From contig NZ_JBHZGL010000003.1 of NCBI RefSeq assembly GCF_051900415.1, forward strand, positions 62,001-126,000: 64,000 bases of DNA, given 5' to 3'. This DNA is from Frateuria_A sp051900415 (GTDB taxonomy: Bacteria; Pseudomonadota; Gammaproteobacteria; Xanthomonadales; Rhodanobacteraceae). A program made the translations under genes and the position numbers. Shown here in pieces: positions 54,853 to 62,703 of the stretch (position 1 is its first letter; every line of letters begins with the position of its first letter). The notes beneath the pieces are model-generated. The model did not search any database. It was not told the DNA's origin and saw only the letters and a program-made list of their open reading frames with translations.

Positions 54853-54926
54853 TGTAGGAGCCCGCTCGCGGGCGATGCTCTTCGCGCGGGAAGCCAGGAG
54901 CATCGCCCACAAGTGGGCTCCTACAG
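54853..54926. repeat. Dispersed repeat, family B
   Basis: TGTAGGAGCCCGCTCGCGGGCGATGCTC and an inverted arm with GAGCATCGCCCACAAGTGGGCTCCTACA form a hairpin of about 74 bases, with changes (CCACAAGTGGG) from the 36664 copy. Its last bases form the TAG stop of yigZ on the minus strand. Confidence 0.85.
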
Positions 54927-55523
54927 GGGTGGCACCGTGCGCACGCGCGCCTGGCCACGGGTGAGGTCGACGATGCGCGCACAGGCTTCGTCGATCCGGT
55001 CGGCCGGCAGCTCCAGCTCCAGCGTGGCGCCTTCGGCGTCGAAACTCTCGTGTTCGATGCGCGCCTGCCAGCCGGGGCAACGGGCCTTGACCAACGCCAG
55101 GTCGGCGAACGGGCAGTGCACGATCAGCTGTGCCATCGCCACCAGTGGCACGCGTTCGGCCAGGCGCAGGCATTCGGCGGCGGTGCCGCCATAGGCACGC
55201 ACCAGCCCGCCGGCGCCGAGCTTGATGCCGCCGTACCAGCGGGTCACCACGACCATCACGCGGTCCACGCCGGCCCCCTCGATCGCCTGCAGGATCGGGC
55301 GGCCGGCAGTGCCGCCGGGTTCGCCGTCATCGTTGAAGCGGTAGTCCTGCCCGATGCGGTAGGCCCAGCAGTTGTGCGTGGCCGCCGGGTCGGCGACCTC
55401 GTGCAGGAAGGCCATCGCCTGCCCGATCGACGTGACCGGTGCGGCCTGTGCAAGGAACCGGCTTTTGCGGATGTCCTGCGCGTGCCGGCAGGCGGCGACG
55501 AGGACGTGCAGGGTCTCGGACAT
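54921..55523 (-). CDS. yigZ: YigZ/IMPACT family protein
   Basis: This 200-residue protein has the YigZ/IMPACT fold with FLAQAAPVTSIGQAMAFL, then DDGEPGGTAGRPILQAIEG and the second motif RWYGGIKLGAGGLVRAYGG. The eukaryotic homologue IMPACT regulates translation by binding GCN1; the bacterial role is not settled. The start at 55523 is preceded by a purine-rich region. The stop TAG (54921-54923) is at the edge of a family B repeat. It is not co-transcribed with the VWA gene, since the repeat lies between them. Confidence 0.93.
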   Translation of the reverse strand: MSETLHVLVAACRHAQDIRKSRFLAQAAPVTSIGQAMAFLHEVADPAATHNCWAYRIGQDYRFNDDGEPGGTAGRPILQAIEGAGVDRVMVVVTRWYGGIKLGAGGLVRAYGGTAAECLRLAERVPLVAMAQLIVHCPFADLALVKARCPGWQARIEHESFDAEGATLELELPADRIDEACARIVDLTRGQARVRTVPPL

Positions 55524-55580
55524 GCAGATGGGCAGTGGCGTAACGGCGGCACGGTACCACGCCGTGCCGGCCTGGCCGCC

Positions 55581-57026
55581 TCAATTGCCGATCGACGGGC
55601 CCGGATCGGGATGGCGGAAATCCTGCGGCACGAGGTCCCGCGTCAGCCGGAACACGCCTTCGTGGACTCGTCGCGGCAGCACCACGTCGAGCACGGTGGT
55701 CTGGTGCGGCCCCAGCATCGCGAACAGGTCCTCGTCCGCGGCGCTGGCGGCGAGGACGTGGTGCACCAGTCCGGCCAGGTCGGCCGGTTGTACGCGCGCA
55801 CCGTACGGGCGGTGGCTGGCCACGGCAGCACGCAGGGTGCGCCGGGGGTTGCGCGGGTCGGGCACGCGGGCGTCGCCGGCGAGCAGCGCATGGTTGAGGA
55901 ACAGGGTGACGGTACAGGGATCGGCTGCGTTGGCCTGCCGGTCGGTCAGGAAGCCGGGCGGCAACTGGTCCAGGCTGGCCTCCGGACCGGCGGTGAGCAG
56001 GAAACCCGCGCCGGTGAGCGGCTCGCCCGTGTCGTCGGCCAGCCGCAGGACAAGCATGCTGCGCGGGTCGTGGATGTGCACGCGCGGGGCGAACGGGCCA
56101 GCCGGCTCCAACTCCACCTTGTCGGCATCGCGGGCCCGGTTCTCGGTGTCGAAGGCATCGCACACGGCCGCGTAGGCGCCAGCGTCGTTGACGGCGAGGC
56201 AGCGCACGATGGCGTCGACGGTCGCCGGGGCCGCGGCGGCGAGGATGCCCTGGTCCTCGCCCGAGTGCGCGGCGCCCGCAATCAGCTTGAACGCGCAACG
56301 CGGGCCACGCAGGAGGCTGAGCGAAAGCGTGTCGGCCGCGAGGCCGCGCTTCCCGGCCGCCACCGCCAGCACGGCATGGCGCGCGTTGAGATTGGCCGAG
56401 GCGATGCGCACCACGCCGTCGGAGCCGTTCTCGCCGGTGTAGCTGTTGAGGTGGTCGTAGAGCGAACGGTCGGGCCGGTCGCCGGTCAGCACGAACAGGA
56501 ACTGGCCCTTCGCCGCCGGGTCGGCGCCATGGATGTGGTCGAGGTTGAGCGAAAGTGAAGCGGCGCTGCCCAGTTCCAGCCAGTCGAGGATGCGCTGCCC
56601 GGGCTCGACGCCGTTGAACCAGGCCTTGAGCCGGCCCAGCGTGCCTTTGCCCAGCCTGGCCAGCGCCGAGCCAAAATTCGCCGGCGCCAGCATCACCAGG
56701 TGGCTGAGCCGGATGGTGCTGTAGCTGCCTGGCGTGTCGCGTTGCGCACGCAGCCATTCGCGCACCACCGGACCGCCGGTCGAATGGGTGATGCAGGCGA
56801 CGCTGCCGGTCGACAGGTGCAGGTCGCGCAGGGCGCGGTCGAACGCGCGCACCAGGTCGCCCATGGTCACCGCATCGTCGAAGCTCACGTATTCGGACAG
56901 GTAGATGTCGTGGACCGTCAGCGCCAGGCCCGCGCTGCGCGCGGCTTCCTGCACGCGCCGCGGCATGGCGCCGTAGACGGCGGTGCTGGTCACGCTCCAG
57001 CCATGGACGAAGACGAGCGTCGTCAT
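55581..57026 (-). CDS. Alpha/beta hydrolase with large C-terminal extension
   Basis: This 481-residue protein begins MTTLVFVHGWSVTST and has the nucleophile S82 in ACITHSTGGPVVRE, the lipase-like serine elbow with Thr before His instead of Gly. The segment LAPANFGSALARLGKGTLG near 115 and AHSGEDQGIL near 270 (with His) continue the hydrolase part. Residues 310-481 form an extra domain (RVHIHDPRSMLVLRLADDTG) that I do not recognise, with the odd PRRVHEGVFRLTRDL. It may be a lipase or a cutinase-like secreted esterase, but no signal peptide is present. The start at 57026 begins the HGWS part directly. Confidence 0.75.
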   Translation of the reverse strand: MTTLVFVHGWSVTSTAVYGAMPRRVQEAARSAGLALTVHDIYLSEYVSFDDAVTMGDLVRAFDRALRDLHLSTGSVACITHSTGGPVVREWLRAQRDTPGSYSTIRLSHLVMLAPANFGSALARLGKGTLGRLKAWFNGVEPGQRILDWLELGSAASLSLNLDHIHGADPAAKGQFLFVLTGDRPDRSLYDHLNSYTGENGSDGVVRIASANLNARHAVLAVAAGKRGLAADTLSLSLLRGPRCAFKLIAGAAHSGEDQGILAAAAPATVDAIVRCLAVNDAGAYAAVCDAFDTENRARDADKVELEPAGPFAPRVHIHDPRSMLVLRLADDTGEPLTGAGFLLTAGPEASLDQLPPGFLTDRQANAADPCTVTLFLNHALLAGDARVPDPRNPRRTLRAAVASHRPYGARVQPADLAGLVHHVLAASAADEDLFAMLGPHQTTVLDVVLPRRVHEGVFRLTRDLVPQDFRHPDPGPSIGN

Positions 57027-57112
57027 GCGGTGGTCCTTCGTGGGGTGGCTGGAGCGTAGCAGGCGCGATGACGTCTCCCCGCAAGAGCGCAGCCTGCGTG
57101 CGACTGCCCGCA

Positions 57113-57139
57113 CGGTCGCGTACAGGGTGCGTTCCTGCA
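57113..57139. repeat. Single decayed arm of repeat family C
   Basis: CGGTCGCGTACAGGGTGCGTTCCTGCA resembles the second arm of the 51459 copy with changed bases. There is no matching first arm. It lies in the divergent gap between the alpha/beta hydrolase and the ElyC/YdcF gene. Confidence 0.55.
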
Positions 57140-57200
57140 CGACCTTCCGCTCATCTTTGCGTCCGCATAATGCCGGACTCGACCGTGGAGAGCGCCGCCG

Positions 57201-57968
57201 ATGACCGTGCACCTGCTGATCGCGTTGTTCGTCCTCGCCTGGCTGGCCGGCCGGCTGGGTTGGCGACGCTTGCGACTCACCGGCATCGTGCTCGCGCTGG
57301 CGTTCCTGGTCGCGGCCGGTTGCGGCGCGCTGCCTAAGCTGCTGCTGCGGGTATGGCAGTCACCCTACGCGCAGCGGCCGGCGCTGGACTGGGCGCCGTC
57401 CAATGCGATCGTCCTGCTCACTGCCGGGGCGACCTATCCACCGGGCGGGCCGCTAGAGCCGGGTCACACCGCCTATTCGCGCATCGCCGAGGCGGTCGTG
57501 CTCTACCGCGACTGCCGTGCGTCCGGCGCACGCTGCACGCTGCTGGTCAGCGGCGGTGATGCGGAAAACACGGGCGAGCCGCTCGCTCGCACCTACAAGC
57601 GCACGCTGATGCAACTGGGCGTGCCGCGCGAGGACATGGTGCTGGAAAAGCACAGCCTCACCACCTGGGGTAACGCCCTGTACGCGCGCGGCATGCTCCG
57701 GCAGATCGGCGCCGACCGCGTCTGGCTGGTCACCTCGGCGCACCACCTGCGGCGGGCGGTGTTCGCGTTCGAGCACTTCGGGATCAAGGTGACGCCGGTA
57801 CGCGCGGACTATCTGCGCGGCGTGTGGTCGCTATTGCCCAGCGCGTACAACCTCTACGTCACCAATGCCGCCATGCACGAATACGTCGGCATGGCGCTGT
57901 ATCACTGGTACGCGTGGCGCGGGCGGACCGACGTGCCGACGGAGAACGAGGGGCCGGCGGAGGACTGA
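57201..57968 (+). CDS. ElyC/YdcF-type DUF218 membrane protein
   Basis: This 255-residue protein has one or two N-terminal membrane segments (MTVHLLIALFVLAWLAG and LRLTGIVLALAFLVAAGCG), and then a periplasmic DUF218 domain with AIVLLTAGATYPPGG, LLVSGGDAENTGEPLA, LEKHSLTTWGNALYA and VTSAHHLRRAVFAFEHFG. ElyC acts in envelope polysaccharide or peptidoglycan assembly in E. coli; YdcF is related. The substrate is not known. It is convergent with the aldehyde dehydrogenase gene. The region after the domain, PSAYNLYVTNAAMHEYVGMALYHWYAWRGR, is typical for the family. Confidence 0.88.
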   Translation: MTVHLLIALFVLAWLAGRLGWRRLRLTGIVLALAFLVAAGCGALPKLLLRVWQSPYAQRPALDWAPSNAIVLLTAGATYPPGGPLEPGHTAYSRIAEAVVLYRDCRASGARCTLLVSGGDAENTGEPLARTYKRTLMQLGVPREDMVLEKHSLTTWGNALYARGMLRQIGADRVWLVTSAHHLRRAVFAFEHFGIKVTPVRADYLRGVWSLLPSAYNLYVTNAAMHEYVGMALYHWYAWRGRTDVPTENEGPAED

Positions 57969-57971
57969 GCT

Positions 57972-59405
57972 TCACGCCGGCCGGCGCATCACCATCAACC
58001 GCACTTCGCTCATGTCATCGATGGCATAGCGCACACCCTCGCGGCCGAAGCCGGACAGCTTGATGCCGCCGTAGGGCATGTTGTCGACGCGGAAACTGGG
58101 GATGTCGTTGACGATCACGCCGCCCTGTTCCAGCTCGTCCCAGGCGCGCATGGCGTGTTCGAGCCGGTCGGTGAAGATGCCCGCCTGCAGGCCGTAGTCC
58201 GAGTCGTTGACCAGCCCGATGGCCTCGTCGAACGTGTCGAACGGGGCAAGCAAGGCGAACGGGCCGAAGGCTTCCATGCGGTTGGCCCTGGCGTCGCGCG
58301 GCACGCCTTCCATCAGGGTCGCTTCCAGCATGTTGCCTTCGCGCTTGCCGCCGCAGAGCAATGTCGCGCCGGCGCGACGCGCTTCTTCGATCCAGCCGTG
58401 CAGGCGCTTGGCCGCGGCCTCGTCGATCATCGGGCCGATGAACACGTCCTTCCTCTTCGGATCGCCTGCCTTGAGCTTCTTCGTGGCGCTGACCAGCTTC
58501 TTCTTCAGGGCCTCGTAGAGCGAGGCGTGCGCGTAGATCCGCTGCACGCCGATGCAACTCTGGCCGGACTGGTAGAACGCACCGAACACCAGCCGCTGCA
58601 CGATGGCATCGAGCTTGTCGCCCTGGTCGGCATCGACGATGCAGGCCGCGTTGCCGCCCAGCTCCAGCACCACCTTCTTGCGGCCTGCGCGGGCCTTGAG
58701 GTCCCAGCCGATCTGGCCGCCGGTGAAGGAAAGCAGCTTGAAGCGCTCGTCCTCGACCAGCGGCGAGGCTTCCTTGCCGCCGACGGGCAGGATCGAGAAC
58801 GCGCCCTTGGGCAGGTCGGTCTCGGCCAGCACCTGGCCGATGATCAGCGCGCCGATGGGGGTCTTCTCGGAGGGCTTGAGCACGAACGGGCAGCCGGCGG
58901 CGATCGCCGGGGCGACCTTGTGCGCGACCAGGTTGAGGGGAAAGTTGAACGGCGTGATGAAGGAGACCGGCCCGATCGGCACCCGCCTGGTGAAGCCGTG
59001 ATAGCCGTCCAGGCGCGGCGCGAGTTCCAGGTTGAGCGTCTCGCCATCCAGGCGCACCGCTTCGGCGGCGGCGATGCGGAAGGTCTCGATCAGCCGCGTC
59101 ACCTCGCCGGCGGCGTCCTTGATCGGTTTGCCTGCTTCCACGCACAGCGCCAGCGCCAGTTCGTCGCGGCGCTGCTCGAAGCGCGCCACGCAGTGTTCCA
59201 GCACCGCCTGGCGCGCCCAGGGCTTGAACGCGCGCATCGGCGCGGTGGCCTTGACCGCCGCCGCGATCGCCTTCTCCATCGCGCGTGCATCGGGCACGGC
59301 CACGCGGGTGGCGACCTTGCCGCTGTACTTGTCGCGGACCTCGAGGTCGGCGTTGGGGTGCTGCGGGCGGTTGGCCAGGTAGTAGGGGTAGGTCTTCTCG
59401 AGCAT
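57972..59405 (-). CDS. NAD(P)-dependent aldehyde dehydrogenase
   Basis: This 477-residue protein has the catalytic cysteine C284 in YQSGQSCIGVQR, the general base glutamate E248 in VLELGGNAAC and the asparagine N153 in TPFNFPLN. SFTGG (226-230) marks the cofactor-binding turn. The sequence is of the group containing phosphonoacetaldehyde, lactaldehyde and GapN-like dehydrogenases. Substrate is not predicted. The ATG at 59405 begins MLEKTYPYYL, and the upstream frame is not protein-like. It is adjacent to a family A repeat and is not in an operon with xseA. Confidence 0.92.
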   Translation of the reverse strand: MLEKTYPYYLANRPQHPNADLEVRDKYSGKVATRVAVPDARAMEKAIAAAVKATAPMRAFKPWARQAVLEHCVARFEQRRDELALALCVEAGKPIKDAAGEVTRLIETFRIAAAEAVRLDGETLNLELAPRLDGYHGFTRRVPIGPVSFITPFNFPLNLVAHKVAPAIAAGCPFVLKPSEKTPIGALIIGQVLAETDLPKGAFSILPVGGKEASPLVEDERFKLLSFTGGQIGWDLKARAGRKKVVLELGGNAACIVDADQGDKLDAIVQRLVFGAFYQSGQSCIGVQRIYAHASLYEALKKKLVSATKKLKAGDPKRKDVFIGPMIDEAAAKRLHGWIEEARRAGATLLCGGKREGNMLEATLMEGVPRDARANRMEAFGPFALLAPFDTFDEAIGLVNDSDYGLQAGIFTDRLEHAMRAWDELEQGGVIVNDIPSFRVDNMPYGGIKLSGFGREGVRYAIDDMSEVRLMVMRRPA

Positions 59406-59473
59406 GGACGTCTCCCGGAGGGGCAAGGGGCAGGGTGCCGCCGACGGCGTTGCCGACACGTGAGCCGATGGGC

Positions 59474-59536
59474 GTAGGGTGGGCTTCAGCCCACCATGGC
59501 CGCACGGGGAAGGTGGGCTGAAGCCCACCCTCCTAG
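59474..59536. repeat. Dispersed repeat, family A
   Basis: GTAGGGTGGGCTTCAGCCCACC is followed by the inverted GGTGGGCTGAAGCCCACCC across about 15 bases. It lies in the gap between xseA and the aldehyde dehydrogenase, and it is nearly identical with the copy at 18311. Its last bases run into the xseA stop codon on the minus strand. Confidence 0.85.
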
Positions 59537-60888
59537 GAGTTGTCGATCACCTTCAGCGACAACTGGCCGTCGGCCAGCCGCGCGCGCAGGGGCGTCCCCG
59601 GCGGCGCGTCCTTCGCGGTGCGCAACACGTGGCCTTCGCTGTCGAACACGATCGCGTAGCCGCGCTCCAGCGTCGCCAGCGGGCTGACCGCCTGCAGCGC
59701 GCGGGCGGACTGGCGCAGCGTCAGGCGGGCGCGTTCCAGTCGATGGCCCATGCATTGCTGCAGCGAGCGTTCGCGTTCGGCCAGTCGCCGCTGCAGCAAC
59801 TGCAGTCGCTGGCGCGGATGCTGCGCCAGCAGGCGCGCGTGCAGTCGCTCGAGCCGGGTCGAGCGAGTGCGGACCTGCTCGCGCAGCGCCGCGTGCAGGC
59901 GACGGTGCAGTTGCACGAGCCGTTCGCGGTCGCGCGCCAGCCGTGCCTGCGGGCGCTGCGCGTGCAGGCGGGCGAGCAGGTGGTCGAGGCGCTGGGTCTG
60001 CGCCTGCAACCGGCGGCTTTGCAGCAGTTGCAGGCGTTGCGCCAACTGGCCCAGGTGCCGCCGCAGGGCAAGCGCGTCCGGCACCAGCAGCTCGGCGGCG
60101 GCCGAGGGGGTGGCCGCGCGCAGATCGGCGACGAAATCGGCAATGGAAAAGTCGATCTCGTGCCCGACCGCGCTCACCACCGGAACCGCGCTGGCATGCA
60201 CGGCGCGGGCGACCGCTTCGTCGCTGAAGGCCATCAGGTCTTCCAGCGAGCCGCCGCCACGGGTCAGCAACAGCACGTCGTGGCGGCGCGTGGCCGAAGC
60301 CCTGCGCAGCATCGCCACGATCGCCGGTGGCGCCTCGCGGCCCTGTACCGGCACCGGTAATACTTCCACCTCGACCAGCGGCCAGCGCCGCCGCAACACG
60401 CTCAGCACGTCGCGGATCGCCGCGCCGGTGGCCGAGGTGATCACGCCGATGCGCCGGGCGAAGCGGGGCAGGGCGCGCTTGCGGGAGGCCTCGAACAGGC
60501 CTTCCGCCTCGAGCCGCGCCTTGAGCAGATCGAACTCGCGTCGCAGCGCGCCCTCGCCGGCCAGCTCCATGTGTTCGGCGACCAGCTGGAATTCGCCGCG
60601 GGGTTCGTACAGGCCGACCCGCGCGCGCACCAGCACGTGCATGCCGTCGGCCGGCTTGAAGCGCAGCCAGCTGCTCTTGGGCTTGAACATCGCCGCGCGC
60701 ACCTGGGCGCCGGCGTCCTTCAGGGTGAAGTAGAGGTGCCCCGAGGCCGGGCGCGACACGTTGCGCAGCTCGCCCTCGATCCACACCAGCGGCAGCGCGT
60801 CCTCCAGCAGCCCGCGCACCAGCCGGTTGAGCGTGCTCGGGGTGAGGATGTTGCGCGGCGGGGCGGCGGGTTGGTCGGGGGTGCGCAT
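59533..60888 (-). CDS. xseA: Exodeoxyribonuclease VII large subunit
   Basis: This 451-residue protein has the N-terminal OB-fold (LNRLVRGLLEDALPLVWIEGE, HLYFTLKDAGAQVRAAMF) and the catalytic region GVITSATGAAIRDVL and LTRGGGSLEDLMAFSDE, with the long Arg/Leu-rich coiled-coil part (residues 270-390). XseA with XseB degrades single-stranded DNA to oligonucleotides. The length is that of the E. coli protein. The ATG at 60888 begins MRTPDQPAAPP. XseB is not in the window. The stop TAG is partly within the family A repeat. Confidence 0.96.
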   Translation of the reverse strand: MRTPDQPAAPPRNILTPSTLNRLVRGLLEDALPLVWIEGELRNVSRPASGHLYFTLKDAGAQVRAAMFKPKSSWLRFKPADGMHVLVRARVGLYEPRGEFQLVAEHMELAGEGALRREFDLLKARLEAEGLFEASRKRALPRFARRIGVITSATGAAIRDVLSVLRRRWPLVEVEVLPVPVQGREAPPAIVAMLRRASATRRHDVLLLTRGGGSLEDLMAFSDEAVARAVHASAVPVVSAVGHEIDFSIADFVADLRAATPSAAAELLVPDALALRRHLGQLAQRLQLLQSRRLQAQTQRLDHLLARLHAQRPQARLARDRERLVQLHRRLHAALREQVRTRSTRLERLHARLLAQHPRQRLQLLQRRLAERERSLQQCMGHRLERARLTLRQSARALQAVSPLATLERGYAIVFDSEGHVLRTAKDAPPGTPLRARLADGQLSLKVIDNS

Positions 60889-60965
60889 GGACCGTCGAGC
60901 CTAGCACGAAGCGCTTGTTGAACATGCGCTTGGGCGAGGAAGTGCATGTTGGGTGTCAGTTCGTG

Positions 60966-61195
60966 GCGAGGCTTCCCCCATCCGCCTTCGGCACCTTCCC
61001 CCGCAGGCGGGGGAAGGCTCGATCGGGAGTTTTCCCGCGTGTACGGGTAGCCCTCCCCGCACCGCCGCCCGCTCGCCCCGGGCGGGCGGGAGAGGGCTCT
61101 ACGGGATTTGCCCGTAGGTGGGAGGAAGCTCGCTCACGGTCCTTCCCCCGCGCGCGGGGAAAGGTGCCCGAAGGGCGGATGGGGGAAGCCTGGCC
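60966..61195. repeat. Inverted doublet of repeat family D around a GC-rich hairpin
   Basis: The first copy, CTTCCCCCATCCGCC then CACCTTCCCCCGCAGGCGGGGGAAGG (about 60970-61018), and the second, inverted CCTTCCCCCGCGCGCGGGGAAAGG then GGCGGATGGGGGAAGCC (about 61141-61191), face each other over about 120 bases. Within is a further inverted repeat AGCCCTC.../GAGGGCT. It fills the 307-base gap between xseA and the phospholipase D gene. Confidence 0.75.
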
Positions 61196-62620
61196 TCAGT
61201 CCCGCCGCCGGCGCAGCCGCCAGACCCGGATCGCCAGGTTCAACGCGAACCACGCGGACAGCACCGCGATAGGCCAGCTCACCACCTTTGGCCAGGCCAG
61301 TGACACCACCGCCAGCACGATCAACACGGCGATGCCGGCGAGCAGCGGCCCGCGCGCCGTATCGCCGAGCACGCGGCGGTCGGTCAGTGCGGCGCCGACC
61401 GTGTTGGCGATGCGCAGCGCGCCGGCCGCGGCCCGGCTGGTGCTGCCGCCCGGGCGCTTGGGGCGCGGCGGACGTTCGGTGCTGCTTTTTACCCGCGCGA
61501 TATGCGGCCGGTGCCGACGCGGTGCCAGCACGATCTCGGTGGCGTTGGTGAGATCGCGTTCGTACTGCTCGGCCAGCAGCCCGGCGAAGCCGGTGTCCTC
61601 GACCGCCACGTCGATCTCGCGGTTGCCCAGCCAGCTGGCGATGTTGAGGTTGGACGAGCCCACGCGCGCCCACTGGCCGTCGGCCACGGCCGTCTTGGCG
61701 TGCAGCATCGAGCCGTTCCATTCGAACACGCGGATGCCGGCCTTGAGCAGCGGCCGGTAACCGGAGCGGGACATGCCGGCGACCAGCGGGATGTCGCTGG
61801 TGCCCGGCACCAGCAGGCGCACGTCCACGCCGTCGCGTGCGGCCGAGGCCAGCGCCTGCACGTACGGGGCCATGCCGACGAAGTAGGCGTCGGTGATCCA
61901 CAGCGTGCGGCGCGCCATCGCGGCGACCTGCTGGTCGAGCCGGTACATGCCGGCGGTCGAAGGCTGGGTGGCGATCACGCGCAGGGCGATCTCGCCGGCC
62001 GTGTGGTCTTCCGGCGGCGGCAGCGCGAGGGGCTTGCCCATGCTCGCCCAGCTCTGCGCGAAGGCCTGTTCCAGCTCGGCCACCGCCGGACCGTGAAGCG
62101 CCACGCCCGTGTCGCGCCATGGCGGCACGCCGCGCGCGGCGTTGCCCAGCCAGCGCGCGCTGATGCACACGCCCGATAGAAAGCCGAGGTGGCCGTCGAC
62201 CACCAGCAGCTTGCGATGGTCGCGGGTGATCCAGCCGAACGGCTTGCCCAACTGGGGCGGGTTGAATACGCGCACCTCGCCGCCGGCGCGGCGCAGGGGC
62301 TGCCAGAACGCGTAGCCGGACTGGCCCAGGCAGCCGAGCCAGTCGCACGCCACCGCGACCATCACCCCGGCCCGCGCGCGTTCGACCAGCGCGTCGCGGA
62401 AGGCGCGGCCCACCTCGTCGTCGCTGATCAGGTAGTTCTCCAGCAGGATGCGCTGGCGGGCGCCGCGGATCGCGGCGAGCCAGGCGTCGAAATGGGCCTG
62501 CGCATCGATCAGCAGCTCGACCGCGTTGCCGCCGATCAGCGGCGCACCGGCAGCACGGCTCAGGGCCTGTTCGGCCAGGAAGCGGCTGGGCGCGGAGGGA
62601 ATCAGCGGGGTCGTCGCCAT
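61196..62620 (-). CDS. Phospholipase D family protein, cardiolipin synthase-like
   Basis: This 474-residue protein has two HKD motifs, HRKLLVVD (135-142) and HAKTAVAD (307-314), the second followed by GSSNLNIASW as in cardiolipin synthase. It has two hydrophobic segments near the C-terminus (GIAVLIVLAVVSLAW and IAVLSAWFALNLAIRVW), instead of at the N-terminus as in ClsA. This gives a C-terminally anchored synthase or phosphodiesterase, resembling ClsB with added anchor. The start at 62620 begins MATTPLIP. It is divergent from the CoA-transferase-like gene. The phosphatidyl substrate is inferred. Confidence 0.9.
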   Translation of the reverse strand: MATTPLIPSAPSRFLAEQALSRAAGAPLIGGNAVELLIDAQAHFDAWLAAIRGARQRILLENYLISDDEVGRAFRDALVERARAGVMVAVACDWLGCLGQSGYAFWQPLRRAGGEVRVFNPPQLGKPFGWITRDHRKLLVVDGHLGFLSGVCISARWLGNAARGVPPWRDTGVALHGPAVAELEQAFAQSWASMGKPLALPPPEDHTAGEIALRVIATQPSTAGMYRLDQQVAAMARRTLWITDAYFVGMAPYVQALASAARDGVDVRLLVPGTSDIPLVAGMSRSGYRPLLKAGIRVFEWNGSMLHAKTAVADGQWARVGSSNLNIASWLGNREIDVAVEDTGFAGLLAEQYERDLTNATEIVLAPRRHRPHIARVKSSTERPPRPKRPGGSTSRAAAGALRIANTVGAALTDRRVLGDTARGPLLAGIAVLIVLAVVSLAWPKVVSWPIAVLSAWFALNLAIRVWRLRRRRD

Positions 62621-62703
62621 GGCGGCGAGTTTAGGGCATGGGCGGTGCGGTAAATGTCGCCGGGTCGATGCGCGTCTCTTGCGGCTTCTGCCATGATCGG
62701 CAC

